64,000 bases of DNA from Rhizobium sullae (GTDB lineage: Bacteria; Pseudomonadota; Alphaproteobacteria; Rhizobiales; Rhizobiaceae), in contig NZ_CP104143.1 of assembly GCF_025200715.1 (NCBI RefSeq), positions 2,480,001 through 2,544,000 on the forward strand, in the 5' to 3' direction. Shown one piece after another: positions 1 to 7,627 of this stretch. Under the pieces are notes generated by a model that did no database searches, had not been told where the DNA came from, and saw nothing but the letters and a program-made list of their open reading frames with translations. Each line of letters starts with the position of its first letter. Positions within the stretch are counted from its first letter, which is position 1. The position numbers were made by a program, and so were the translations under genes.

Positions 1-123
1 GTACTCGCGCTCGGCATTTTTCACCAGGAGGTCGTAAAGTTCGGGCACAAGGCCGTCACCATTCTGCGCGGCGAGCTTGTGCAGGCCGATCATCATGAAC
101 CCGTCAGGGTGCTGATCTTTCAT
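1..123 (-). CDS. Hypothetical protein, truncated at the window edge
   Basis: An open frame starts with ATG at 123 on the minus strand and continues off the left end of the window, giving about 41 residues (beginning MKDQHPDGFMMIGLHKLA). Its ATG overlaps the TGA stop of the upstream DUF2325 gene (ATGA), so the two are probably translationally coupled in one operon. I do not recognise the family from this fragment, and nothing in it suggests a signal peptide or membrane segment. Confidence 0.6.
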   Translation of the reverse strand, partial: MKDQHPDGFMMIGLHKLAAQNGDGLVPELYDLLVKNAEREY

Positions 124-533
124 CGGGAATTGTCTCGTTCGTTCATGGTCTGCAGCGCACGCTCGAGGCTCGATTTGCTGCCGTTGCGCAGTGGAATGAA
201 GGCCTTGCCGAACTTCTTGCAGCCGGTCTTCACACGCAGGCAGGCATCGTGGCTGATACAGTCGATCGGGCAGAACACGCAGTCGACGGAGGGAAGCACT
301 GTATCGATACGGGAGACCGCCTCGCGCAGACCGCCATCGTGATGGATCAGTTCGGCACCGAAGTTGCTCGCGATCTGGCGAAGATGCGCCACCTGGCAAT
401 CGCGGCCGCCGACATAGAGGAAACTGCGGCCATCCAGTTTGGATCGTCCAGGATCCTGCTGCGTCGCCTGCGCTGCCACATCCGCGCTGACGCGGATTTC
501 CCGGTTTAGTCCCTTCTTCGCCTTCCGAGCCAT
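120..533 (-). CDS. DUF2325 domain-containing protein
   Basis: This 137-residue protein has a basic N-terminus followed by a DUF2325-like domain from about residue 38. Visible landmarks are a YVGGRD start, an H-H-D-G-G segment, and a PIDCISHDAC...K..CK block in the second half. DUF2325 proteins are small and of unknown biochemical role; the Cys/His-rich core could bind metal, which is inference. It lies just downstream of tonB on the same strand, and an IRO-like palindrome (TGA-N9-TCA) at 624-638 sits about 90 bases before its start, suggesting iron control. The start at 533 is the only plausible ATG. It overlaps the next gene by four bases. Confidence 0.75.
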   Translation of the reverse strand: MARKAKKGLNREIRVSADVAAQATQQDPGRSKLDGRSFLYVGGRDCQVAHLRQIASNFGAELIHHDGGLREAVSRIDTVLPSVDCVFCPIDCISHDACLRVKTGCKKFGKAFIPLRNGSKSSLERALQTMNERDNSR

Positions 534-623
534 TTACCACCCGTTCGCTCGTTGATCGTCACACGATTCTAACGTGTGCGAACGGACCTTATTAAACTTG
601 ATTTTTAGAGTAAAGTATAAAGT

Positions 624-638
624 TGACAGTTTTTGTCA
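624..638 (-). promoter_or_regulatory. IRO-like box (putative RirA operator) before the DUF2325 gene
   Basis: The sequence is TGACA-GTTTT-TGTCA, a perfect 5-bp inverted repeat that also fits the TGA-N9-TCA consensus of rhizobial iron-responsive operators. On the minus strand it is followed by TATACT (619-614), a possible -10 element, so bound repressor would cover the -35 region of a promoter facing the DUF2325 gene. It lies directly after the tonB stop codon. Confidence 0.5.
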
Positions 639-640
639 TA

Positions 641-1897
641 TTATCTTTGATTGATAGCAATTGGCACGGACATGAGCATGGTCTGGCCGCCCGGCGGCGG
701 AGTAAATGGCGCGGCACGCCGCACAGCATCAAGGGCAAATTGATCAACCTTAGGATCGCCGGATCCTCTGGACACACGAACGGAGTTTAAGCCGCCGCTA
801 CCGCTCACCGAGAACGTGATTACTACATCTCCCTCGATCCCGCGCGGCGTCCTGATCGCACGTCGAATGCGGCTCCTAACCTTACCGGCATAATTCGCCT
901 TGGCCGCGGTGCCTATGCCACTGTTGTTACTCGCTGCCTGCGAATTGCGATCCGAACTTGCCATCTCGCTTCCGTCGCTGGCCCCTCGCTTGGAATCCTG
1001 CTTGTTCTCGCCTTGCGATCCAGCGACCTTCTTCTCCACCTTCCTCGGCGGCTGCTTCTTTTCCACAGGCTTCTCAACCGGCTGAACCGCCTTCGGCTTC
1101 GGCGTCGGTGCGGGTGCCTCTTCGGGCTTTACCGGCTCCGGTAGCGCTTCGGCGGTCTCCACAGGCTCTACGGGCTTCACCTCCTCTGGCACCTCCGTCG
1201 CCATCGGCTGCACAACCGATGTCTCTGCCGGAACATTCGACGTCAGCACTTCAGGTTCCGCCGCCGTCACCGTCTCGGGGGAGACGCGTGTAACCTCCTG
1301 CACCGGCGGCACGGCCTCCGCCTGGATTGGCTGCACCGTTTCTGGCGGAACCTCCGTCGGCTGTTCCGTAGGCTGCACGATCTGCGGCTGTACCGTCTCG
1401 GCGACGATCTCTTCCGGCTGCGGCTCCACTTGCAGGTCCGGATCGCCGGCAGAGGCCTGGTCGGCTTCTGAATCACCGAGAATGATGACGCTCACGGTCT
1501 CGCCTGCTTCTTCCTCCGGTTCGTGCGGTGTCACGACGAGGCCGACAGCCAGGACGGTGAAGAGAATGGCGTGAAAAGCAAAGGAGGTGAGGCAGGCAAT
1601 GAAGACGCGGCGCTTGCCCGGCTTCGGCTCATTCACTTGCTTTTCAAGGGCGCTTTGGTCCATCGGCGGTGCATCTGCCGCCACTGTCGTTTGTGCCTGC
1701 GGATGTTCCGGAAAAGATTCAATCAGCGAGAGACGCGCATAGTGCACCACGGCTTCTGCGGCGGGCTGGCGCTGCGCATTCCGCAACTCGGGCATTTCAT
1801 GGCCGGGATGGATGCCCGGCGCATTGTCGTTCAGGCCGTCAGCATCCTGCTCCACGATGAAATCGCGTCGCGACCTGGATCTCGCTGAAACTGCCAT
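641..1897 (-). CDS. tonB: Energy transducer TonB
   Basis: TonB couples inner-membrane proton motive force, through ExbBD, to TonB-dependent outer-membrane receptors for heme and siderophores. The 418-residue product has an unusually long cytoplasmic N-terminus of about 95 residues, one membrane segment around residues 98-122, a long Pro/Glu/Val-rich periplasmic spacer (about 130-290), a basic and Ser/Asn-rich stretch, and a C-terminal TonB domain from about residue 330 with an EGDVVITFSVS core and a PFTPPPGG motif. No exbB or exbD is visible here. It follows a small secreted-protein gene and is divergent from hmuPSTUV, the arrangement known in Rhizobium leguminosarum. An upstream palindrome at 2433-2447 suggests iron control. 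Confidence 0.92.
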   Translation of the reverse strand: MAVSARSRSRRDFIVEQDADGLNDNAPGIHPGHEMPELRNAQRQPAAEAVVHYARLSLIESFPEHPQAQTTVAADAPPMDQSALEKQVNEPKPGKRRVFIACLTSFAFHAILFTVLAVGLVVTPHEPEEEAGETVSVIILGDSEADQASAGDPDLQVEPQPEEIVAETVQPQIVQPTEQPTEVPPETVQPIQAEAVPPVQEVTRVSPETVTAAEPEVLTSNVPAETSVVQPMATEVPEEVKPVEPVETAEALPEPVKPEEAPAPTPKPKAVQPVEKPVEKKQPPRKVEKKVAGSQGENKQDSKRGASDGSEMASSDRNSQAASNNSGIGTAAKANYAGKVRSRIRRAIRTPRGIEGDVVITFSVSGSGGLNSVRVSRGSGDPKVDQFALDAVRRAAPFTPPPGGQTMLMSVPIAINQR

Positions 1898-1959
1898 GTG
1901 CCCTGCCCCGGCCGGTTTGAAACTGAAACCCGCCGGAGATCATCCCCGGCATGAACTGC

Positions 1960-2403
1960 TCATCCCTCGAAGGGAACGGAAATCTGCGAACGGGTGACGA
2001 GGCCCTTCATGCATTCGCCGGCGGCCGGGCCATCGCAGACCGGCGTGTCGTTGATGAGGATGCGGGTTACGGCCTCACACTTCACATTCGGCATGTCGAA
2101 CTGCCGCACGCGTTTCTTGCCTTGCGGCAGATCGCGGAAGTCGAGCACGGTGATCTTGTCGACGGCATTCTTGTCGTTGAACAAAGCAAGCTCGAAGGAG
2201 ATCTTGTTGACGGGCGCGGCAAGCTTGTTGAGTGCCACGAAGGTCATCATGCAGCCCTTCTGCGAGGGCGTTAGCGCATTCAATTCGACTTCGAGGACAT
2301 TCGCGGGGGCCGCCGCGGCGGCATTCTGCGCATAAGCGGGGCAAAGAGTTCCGGTCGCCAGCAATCCGCCTGCCACAAATGCCGCAAATCCGCCCGCCGC
2401 CAT
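1960..2403 (-). CDS. Small exported protein upstream of tonB (orf1-like)
   Basis: This 147-residue protein has a hydrophobic signal-like N-terminus (about residues 1-26, ending near PAYAQN) and is probably periplasmic. The mature part has four cysteines, two as KCEAV and PVCDGPAAGEC, suggesting disulfides. I chose ATG at 2403 because GGAGAA lies a proper distance upstream; a GTG one codon earlier is possible. It is the first gene of the unit reading into tonB, so a role connected with TonB-dependent uptake is suggested by context only. No enzymatic motif is visible. Confidence 0.75.
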   Translation of the reverse strand: MAAGGFAAFVAGGLLATGTLCPAYAQNAAAAAPANVLEVELNALTPSQKGCMMTFVALNKLAAPVNKISFELALFNDKNAVDKITVLDFRDLPQGKKRVRQFDMPNVKCEAVTRILINDTPVCDGPAAGECMKGLVTRSQISVPFEG

Positions 2404-2432
2404 CACCGCTTCTCCATGTAATTTCTAAAACT

Positions 2433-2447
2433 TGACTTGAAAAGTCC
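2433..2447. promoter_or_regulatory. IRO-like palindrome in the orf1-tonB / hmuP intergenic region
   Basis: GACTT-GAA-AAGTC (2434-2446) is a perfect 5-bp inverted repeat; read as TGA-N9-TCC it differs by one base from the rhizobial IRO consensus. It is 30 bases before the orf1 start on the minus strand and about 115 before hmuP, so it could serve either promoter. Confidence 0.45.
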
Positions 2448-2470
2448 GCTATTGCGTCTTTAAAAAATGG

Positions 2471-2485
2471 TGACTATGAAAGTCA
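2471..2485 (+). promoter_or_regulatory. IRO box (putative RirA operator) of hmuP
   Basis: TGACT-ATGAA-AGTCA is a perfect 5-bp inverted repeat and an exact TGA-N9-TCA match to the iron-responsive operator described in Rhizobium. It overlaps the likely -35 zone of a promoter whose -10 could be TTGTAT at 2492-2497. Its position argues that hmuP does not begin at the upstream ATG at 2467, which would place the operator inside the coding region. Confidence 0.6.
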
Positions 2486-2500
2486 AGTTAATTGTATCAA

Positions 2501-2525
2501 CGCCGGAGGAAAACAAGCTCCGGCG
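2501..2525 (+). promoter_or_regulatory. Stem-loop in the hmuP leader
   Basis: CGCCGGAG (2501-2508) pairs perfectly with CTCCGGCG (2518-2525) around a 9-base A-rich loop. If transcription starts just after the TTGTAT element, this hairpin forms at the very 5' end of the hmuP mRNA and could stabilise it or affect translation. There is no U-run after it, so it is not a terminator. Confidence 0.4.
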
Positions 2526-2547
2526 CCAGCGGAAATTGCCAACCAAA

Positions 2548-2727
2548 ATGATGGTTGAGAAGCCAGACACTTTTATGCATGCGCCTCTCCCGCGGGAGGG
2601 AGCCGAAATCCGCACCATCGAAAGCGCGGACATTTTCCGCGGTGCGAACGAGATCATGATCCGGCATGACGGCGTGGTCTACCGCATGAAAATTACCCGG
2701 CAGGGCAAACTCATTCTTAATAAGTGA
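2548..2727 (+). CDS. hmuP: Hemin uptake protein HemP/HmuP
   Basis: This 59-residue protein matches the HemP/HmuP family in size and sequence, with a conserved C-terminal half (SADIFRGANEIMIRHDG, then YRMKITRQGKLILNK). In Bradyrhizobium, HmuP is a co-activator that works with Irr on heme-uptake promoters; here that role is inferred by homology. I start it at ATG 2548 (2551 is equally possible) because family members begin just before the E-K-P-D-T segment, and because the IRO box and the leader hairpin lie between this start and the upstream in-frame ATG at 2467. It is the first gene of the hmuPSTUV operon and ends 9 bases before hmuS. Confidence 0.88.
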   Translation: MMVEKPDTFMHAPLPREGAEIRTIESADIFRGANEIMIRHDGVVYRMKITRQGKLILNK

Positions 2728-2736
2728 GGGTAGCAG

Positions 2737-3789
2737 ATGACTGACAAGACCAGACCGGCACCGGCCGAAATTCGCGCGTTCCGCGCCGAAAATCCGCAGA
2801 TGCGCGAGCGCGATATCGCGGCGCGGCTGAACGTTTCCGAAGCGGCCCTGGTCGCCGCCGAAGTCGGCATTTCCGCGACGCGCATTGACGCCAGTGCGCT
2901 GAAGCTTCTGGAACGCGTGGCCGAACTCGGTGAAGTCCTTGCGCTCTCGCGCAATGAAAGCGCCGTCCACGAAAAAATCGGTGTCTTCGAAAACATCAAG
3001 ATGGGCACACAGAGCGCAATCGTGCTCGGCGAAAACATCGACCTTCGCATCTTCCCGAGCCGCTGGGTCCATGGCTTTGCCGTCACGAAGAAGAACGGCG
3101 ACGAGGAGCGCCTCAGCCTGCAGTATTTCGACAAGACGGGCAACGCGGTCCACAAAGTGCATCTGCGCCCGAATTCGAACGTCGAGGCCTACCGCTCGAT
3201 CGTCGCCGATCTGAAGCTCGACGATCAGTCGCAGGAACTCATCGAGGCCGAAATCTCCGCTTCCGAGGATGAGAGCGGCAACGTCGGTCGTGACGAGCTG
3301 CGCCACAACTGGAGCAAGCTCACGGACACGCATGAATTCTTCGGCATGCTGAAGCGCCTCAAGATCGGCCGTCAGGCTGCGCTGCACACGGTCGGCGACG
3401 ATTACGCCTGGAAGCTCGACAACACCGCGACGGCCGATATGATGCATGCCTCCGTCAAGGCCGGTCTGCCGATCATGTGCTTTGTCGCGAACAACGGCAT
3501 CGTGCAGATCCATTCCGGGCCGATCTTCAACGTTCAGGCGATGGGACCGTGGATCAACATCATGGATCCAACCTTCCACCTGCATCTGCGCCAGGACCAT
3601 ATCGCCGAGACCTGGGCCGTGAGAAAGCCCACCAAGGACGGCCACGTTACCTCGCTGGAAGCCTATGACGCCAAGGGCGAGATGATCATCCAGTTCTTCG
3701 GCAAGCGGAAGGAGGGTTTCGACGAGCGCACCGATTGGCGCGAGATCATCGAAAGCCTGTCGAAGGCCGAAGCGAGCGTCGCAGCGTAA
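2737..3789 (+). CDS. hmuS: Heme-degrading/heme-trafficking protein HmuS
   Basis: This 350-residue cytoplasmic protein belongs to the HemS/ChuS family, built of two similar HemS domains (roughly residues 10-170 and 190-345), and has the usual family length. Conserved segments include MGTQSAIVLGENIDLRIFPS in the first half and GPWINIMDPTFHLHLR in the second. Members bind imported heme and degrade it or hand it on, releasing iron. It follows hmuP by 9 bases with a GAGGG ribosome site and precedes hmuT by 11 bases, so the genes form one operon. Confidence 0.93.
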   Translation: MTDKTRPAPAEIRAFRAENPQMRERDIAARLNVSEAALVAAEVGISATRIDASALKLLERVAELGEVLALSRNESAVHEKIGVFENIKMGTQSAIVLGENIDLRIFPSRWVHGFAVTKKNGDEERLSLQYFDKTGNAVHKVHLRPNSNVEAYRSIVADLKLDDQSQELIEAEISASEDESGNVGRDELRHNWSKLTDTHEFFGMLKRLKIGRQAALHTVGDDYAWKLDNTATADMMHASVKAGLPIMCFVANNGIVQIHSGPIFNVQAMGPWINIMDPTFHLHLRQDHIAETWAVRKPTKDGHVTSLEAYDAKGEMIIQFFGKRKEGFDERTDWREIIESLSKAEASVAA

Positions 3790-3800
3790 GGAACGGAACG

Positions 3801-4727
3801 ATGAAAATACCTTCGAACCTGCGCAGCTTCCGGCTTTGGAAACTGGCGCTGACGGCGGCCGTTATGGTGCTGCCTTTGCTGCCCGCCGCGACGGCGGACA
3901 ATAGCTTCATCCGGGCCGCGCATGCCGAGGAACCGAAAAAGATCGACACTTCGCGTCTCGTCGCCATCGGTGGAGACGTGACGGAGATCGTCTACGCGCT
4001 CGGCGAAGAAAGCCGCCTCATCGCTCGCGATTCCACCAGCATCTACCCCATTGCGGCCATGAAGCTGCCGGATGTGGGCTATATGCGGGCTCTCTCGCCG
4101 GAAGGCATCCTCGCCGTCAACCCGACCGCAATCATCGCCGTCGAAGGCTCCGGCCCGCCGGAAGCGCTGACCGTCCTGAAGAACGCCAGCGTGCCGTTTG
4201 AGACCATTCCGAGTACCTATGATCGCCCAGGCATCCTGACGAAGATCAACAGGATCGGCACATTGCTCGCCGTACCGGACAAGGCCAAGGCACTGGAGGC
4301 CAAGGTCGGTGCCGATCTGGATGCCGCGGTCGCCGATGCAGGCAAGCGGCCGGAAGCAGAGCGCAAGCGCGTGCTTTTCATCCTCAGCACGCAGGGCGGC
4401 AAGATCATGGCCTCCGGCACGGACACGGCAGCCGATGGCATCGTCAAGCTCGCAGGCGCCATCAATGCCGTCGGCAGCTTCTCCGGCTACAAGCCGGTGA
4501 CCGATGAGGCAATCATCGAGGCAAAGCCCGATGTGATCCTGATGATGAACCGTCAGGGCAGCCACGCGGCCGCCAACGACGACCTCTTCAAGCAACCTGC
4601 GCTCGCGTTGACCCCCGCGGCTCAAAAGAAGGCCGTCATCCGCATGGACGGGCTGCACCTGCTCGGCTTCGGCCCGCGCACTGCAGGCGCCGTCCGCGAA
4701 TTGAACGCAGCCATCTACGGGGGCTGA
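3801..4727 (+). CDS. hmuT: Heme ABC transporter periplasmic binding protein HmuT
   Basis: The 308-residue product is a class III (TroA/FecB-like) binding protein that carries heme from the outer-membrane receptor to the HmuUV permease. A long signal peptide is present (hydrophobic LALTAAVMVLPLLPAA, cleavage likely after AHA near residue 43). The binding-protein fold starts with RLVAIGGDVTEIVYALG and contains YMRALSPEGILAVNPTAIIA. I use ATG 3801, preceded by GGAACGG, rather than the in-frame ATG 3735 inside hmuS. hmuU begins one base after its stop. Confidence 0.92.
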   Translation: MKIPSNLRSFRLWKLALTAAVMVLPLLPAATADNSFIRAAHAEEPKKIDTSRLVAIGGDVTEIVYALGEESRLIARDSTSIYPIAAMKLPDVGYMRALSPEGILAVNPTAIIAVEGSGPPEALTVLKNASVPFETIPSTYDRPGILTKINRIGTLLAVPDKAKALEAKVGADLDAAVADAGKRPEAERKRVLFILSTQGGKIMASGTDTAADGIVKLAGAINAVGSFSGYKPVTDEAIIEAKPDVILMMNRQGSHAAANDDLFKQPALALTPAAQKKAVIRMDGLHLLGFGPRTAGAVRELNAAIYGG

Positions 4728-4728
4728 G

Positions 4729-5844
4729 ATGGCTCTGCTGGACGCCATGACGGGACAGAAACGATCAATTTTCTCGATAACCGCGTTTCGTGAACGCCAC
4801 GAAACGGGCGATCGGGCGCGGCTGGCGCTTCTTGTGACCGGCCTGCTCGTCGTTGGTTCGTTCTTCTCGCTGCTGTTTTCCGTGACGACCGGCGCTTCGG
4901 ATGCCTCGATTGTCGATGTGATCGCAAAGATCTTGGGTTCGGAAGCGGCGCTCAACATGCGCGATCGGATCATCATCTTCGATATCCGCATGCCGCGGGC
5001 GATCCTCGGTTTTCTCGTCGGCGGTTCGCTCGCCGTCTCGGGCGCTGTGATGCAGGGTCTGTTCCGCAATCCGCTTGCCGATCCCGGCCTCGTCGGCGTG
5101 TCGTCCGGAGCGAGCTTTGGCGCCGTCGTGATGATCGTGCTCGGCGGAACGATCGCCATGCCGTTCCTTGCGCTGCTCGGCATCTATGCTCTACCGATTG
5201 CAGCTTTCGGCGGCGGCCTTATTACAACGGTGCTGCTTTACCGAATCGCAACGAGCAACGGCCAGACCTCGGTCGCCACAATGCTGCTTGCAGGCATCGC
5301 GCTCGCAGCCTTGACCGGCGCGATGACGGGCCTGCTGACTTACGTCGCTAACGATCAACAACTGCGCGATCTCACCTTCTGGTCCATGGGGTCGCTTGCA
5401 GGCGCAACCTGGATGAAGATCGCCGCAGCCGCGCCGATCATTCTGGTATCTTTTGCCGTCCTGCCCTTCTTGGCGCGCGGGCTGAATGCCATAACCCTCG
5501 GCGAGGCCGCCGCGTTTCATATGGGCGTCCCGGTTCAGCGGCTGAAGAATATTGCGGTCGTAGCCGTAGCTGCCGCGACCGGCGCTTCGGTCGCGGTCAG
5601 CGGCGGTATCGGCTTCGTCGGCATTGTCGTGCCGCATCTCCTGCGCATGATCATCGGCCCCGACCACCGCTACCTGCTGCCCGCCTCCGCCCTCCTCGGC
5701 GGCTCTCTCTTGATCTTCGCCGACGTTCTGGCGCGCACCATCGTCGCGCCCGCCGAATTGCCGATCGGAATCATCACCGCGGCCGTCGGCGGGCCGTTCT
5801 TCCTCTGGATATTGTTGCGGCAGCGCTCACGGCTGGCACTTTAA
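4729..5844 (+). CDS. hmuU: Heme ABC transporter permease HmuU
   Basis: This 371-residue integral membrane protein of the FecCD family forms the heme channel with HmuV. After a cytoplasmic lead of about 30 residues there are roughly nine to ten hydrophobic helices. Family landmarks are RMPRAILGFLVGGSLAVSGA followed by MQGLFRNPLADPGLVGVSSG, and GFVGIVVPHLLRM in the C-terminal half. The start overlaps the end of hmuT almost exactly, implying tight translational linkage. Length and topology are normal for the family. Confidence 0.93.
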   Translation: MALLDAMTGQKRSIFSITAFRERHETGDRARLALLVTGLLVVGSFFSLLFSVTTGASDASIVDVIAKILGSEAALNMRDRIIIFDIRMPRAILGFLVGGSLAVSGAVMQGLFRNPLADPGLVGVSSGASFGAVVMIVLGGTIAMPFLALLGIYALPIAAFGGGLITTVLLYRIATSNGQTSVATMLLAGIALAALTGAMTGLLTYVANDQQLRDLTFWSMGSLAGATWMKIAAAAPIILVSFAVLPFLARGLNAITLGEAAAFHMGVPVQRLKNIAVVAVAAATGASVAVSGGIGFVGIVVPHLLRMIIGPDHRYLLPASALLGGSLLIFADVLARTIVAPAELPIGIITAAVGGPFFLWILLRQRSRLAL

Positions 5845-5856
5845 AAGCGAATTTCG

Positions 5857-6651
5857 ATGATCGAACTCTCCGGCATCTCGGTCCGCCTGTCAGGCAAGAC
5901 AATCGTCCACGACGTCAGCTTTACGGCGAAGGCCGGCCAGCTGACCGCGATCGCCGGACCGAACGGCTCCGGCAAGACGACGACGATGAAGGCGGCCTCC
6001 GGCGAGCTTTCCTTTGACGGCTCCGTGCGCATCAACGGCGAAGAGGTCAAGACAATGCAGCCCTGGCAGCTGGCCGCCGTTCGCGGCGTGCTGCCACAGG
6101 CGAGCGCCATCTCCTTTCCCTTCACCGTGCGCGAGATCGTGCGCATGGGACTGACGACAGGGCTGAACCTGCACCCCGAGGAGGCGGAACAGATCGCGGC
6201 ACGCGCGCTCGCCGCCGTAGACCTCGGCGGCTTCGAAGGCCGTTTCTACCAGGAGCTTTCCGGCGGCGAGCAGCAGCGCGTCCAGCTCGCCCGCGTGCTG
6301 TGCCAAATCTCCGAGCCAGTCGTGGATGGGAAGCCCTGCTGGTTGCTGCTCGACGAGCCTGTTTCCAGCCTCGATATCAGCCATCAGCTGACGATCATGA
6401 GCCTTGCGCGGAAATTTTGCGACGCGGGCGGCGGCGTGATCGCGGTGATGCACGACCTCAACCTGACCGCCCTCTTCGCGGACCAGATCGTGCTGATGGA
6501 AGGCGGACGCCTTGCCGCGGCCGGCAGCGTTCGCGAAGTACTCACAGACGAGCGCATGCAATCGGTTTTCGGATGCCAGCTGCGCATCAATCAGATCCCG
6601 GCGGACGGAACGCCCTTTGTCCTGGCTCACAGTGCGCTTGCCGGCCGCTGA
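5857..6651 (+). CDS. hmuV: Heme ABC transporter ATP-binding protein HmuV
   Basis: This 264-residue ABC ATPase powers HmuTUV heme import. It has a Walker A GPNGSGKT (residues 34-41), the ABC signature LSGGEQQR, Walker B LLLDEP and the H-loop VMHDLN. It is the last gene of the operon, 12 bases after hmuU. An EcfG-type promoter (6659-6683) for the next genes begins only 8 bases after its stop, so the operon boundary is sharp; no strong terminator is evident between them. Confidence 0.94.
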   Translation: MIELSGISVRLSGKTIVHDVSFTAKAGQLTAIAGPNGSGKTTTMKAASGELSFDGSVRINGEEVKTMQPWQLAAVRGVLPQASAISFPFTVREIVRMGLTTGLNLHPEEAEQIAARALAAVDLGGFEGRFYQELSGGEQQRVQLARVLCQISEPVVDGKPCWLLLDEPVSSLDISHQLTIMSLARKFCDAGGGVIAVMHDLNLTALFADQIVLMEGGRLAAAGSVREVLTDERMQSVFGCQLRINQIPADGTPFVLAHSALAGR

Positions 6652-6658
6652 ACCGACC

Positions 6659-6683
6659 GGAACTTTTGATTGGGCAACGCGTT
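6659..6683 (+). promoter_or_regulatory. EcfG-dependent promoter before the DUF883 operon
   Basis: GGAAC (6659-6663), 16 bases, then CGTT (6680-6683) exactly fits the alphaproteobacterial EcfG (RpoE2) consensus GGAAC-N16/17-CGTT. The predicted transcript would start near 6690 and has a leader of about 110 bases before the DUF883 gene. The cognate sigma factor is encoded about 1 kb away. Confidence 0.75.
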
Positions 6684-6798
6684 GTCGTGTCGATGATTTG
6701 GATCAATGCCGGGCGATACTGTTTATTGCAATGATCGGTGCTGACCTCGTTTGAAACCGGCCCGCGGCTTTGCGCGCGCCCATGCCAAGGAGAGCATC

Positions 6799-7146
6799 AT
6801 GGCTTCTATACTCCCGTCCATTCGCGGCCGGCGCCATGGCAACGGTACGCTTCACGACATCGAATCCACGATTGAGGATCAGATCGAAAGCTTGCGCGAC
6901 GAAATCGCGACTCTGACGAAGCTGGTTGCGAAGAATTCGCGGCGACGCGGCGAAAAGCTCCGTTATCAGGCGGCCGCCGGCTATGACGAACTCCTAGGCC
7001 GCAGCGAGGACCTGCTGCACGACCTGCAAGAGAGTTATCTGCGCGGCGCAAGTGAAGTTCGCCATACCGTGCGCAGGCATCCGATCGCAACGATTGGTGC
7101 TGCTGCCGCCTTCGGCCTCGTGCTCGCACTCCTCGCACGCCGCTGA
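6799..7146 (+). CDS. DUF883 (YqjD/ElaB-like) membrane-anchored protein
   Basis: This 115-residue protein has an N-terminal basic segment, a predicted coiled-coil region (about residues 18-85, rich in Glu/Leu/Lys), an Arg-rich connector, and one C-terminal membrane anchor (about 97-113) ending in RR. This is the DUF883 layout of E. coli YqjD/ElaB, stress-induced proteins that tether ribosomes to the inner membrane; that function is only inferred here. I use ATG 6799, preceded by AAGGAGAG, instead of 6751. An exact EcfG promoter lies upstream, placing it in the general stress regulon. The next gene starts 9 bases downstream. Confidence 0.82.
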   Translation: MASILPSIRGRRHGNGTLHDIESTIEDQIESLRDEIATLTKLVAKNSRRRGEKLRYQAAAGYDELLGRSEDLLHDLQESYLRGASEVRHTVRRHPIATIGAAAAFGLVLALLARR

Positions 7147-7155
7147 GGAGGCTCG

Positions 7156-7560
7156 ATGCTCTTCCCGATCCTTAGCCTGCTGATAGGAAACAGCGTTCAC
7201 AGGACCGTTGCACGAACCAAGCGCAACGGCATATTCATAGTGCTCGCGGCGGTCTTCCTGCTGACGGCCTATGTGCTTGCCGTGACGGCCGGAGCAATCT
7301 GGCTCGCAGGCGTCTACGGTCCCGTGGGTGCAGCCCTCTTTCTCGCGGCTTGCGCCCTGCTCATCGGCATCGTCGTTCTGATCGTCATGATGCTCATGAA
7401 TGTGCAGGACGCCCGCCGCGCGCAGGAGCGTCGTCTGGCGATCGAGTCGCTGGCGGCAGCCAGCATAAGCCTTGTCCGTTCGCAACCGCTCCTGACCGCC
7501 GGGGTGCTTGCCGCCCTCGTCGCAACGAACCTGATGCGCTCCAAACACGGCGACGACTAA
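7156..7560 (+). CDS. Small membrane protein, YqjE/holin-X-like, stress operon
   Basis: The 134-residue product has two strongly hydrophobic helices (about residues 24-52 and 56-81), then a basic amphipathic stretch (VQDARRAQERR) and a third weakly hydrophobic segment. This resembles the YqjE / phage holin superfamily III proteins that commonly follow DUF883 genes, though the sequence alone does not prove the family. It sits 9 bases after the DUF883 gene with a GAGGAGG ribosome site and would share its EcfG promoter. It ends before a bidirectional terminator facing ecfG. Confidence 0.75.
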   Translation: MLFPILSLLIGNSVHRTVARTKRNGIFIVLAAVFLLTAYVLAVTAGAIWLAGVYGPVGAALFLAACALLIGIVVLIVMMLMNVQDARRAQERRLAIESLAAASISLVRSQPLLTAGVLAALVATNLMRSKHGDD

Positions 7561-7578
7561 CCCCTTCCCACCGCACAA

Positions 7579-7606
7579 AAAACCGGCGCCTGAGCCCGCC
7601 GGTTTT
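7579..7606. terminator. Bidirectional terminator between the stress operon and ecfG
   Basis: A perfect 10-bp stem, AAAACCGGCG / CGCCGGTTTT with an 8-base loop, lies between two convergent genes. The A-run and T-run at the stem ends make it usable in both directions. Confidence 0.85.
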
Positions 7607-7627
7607 CCTTACCATGCACGTCAAGGA

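Noticed and set aside
2467..2547. Longer hmuP with a start at 2467
   Set aside because: The extra 27 residues overlap the IRO box and leader hairpin and exceed the usual HemP/HmuP length.
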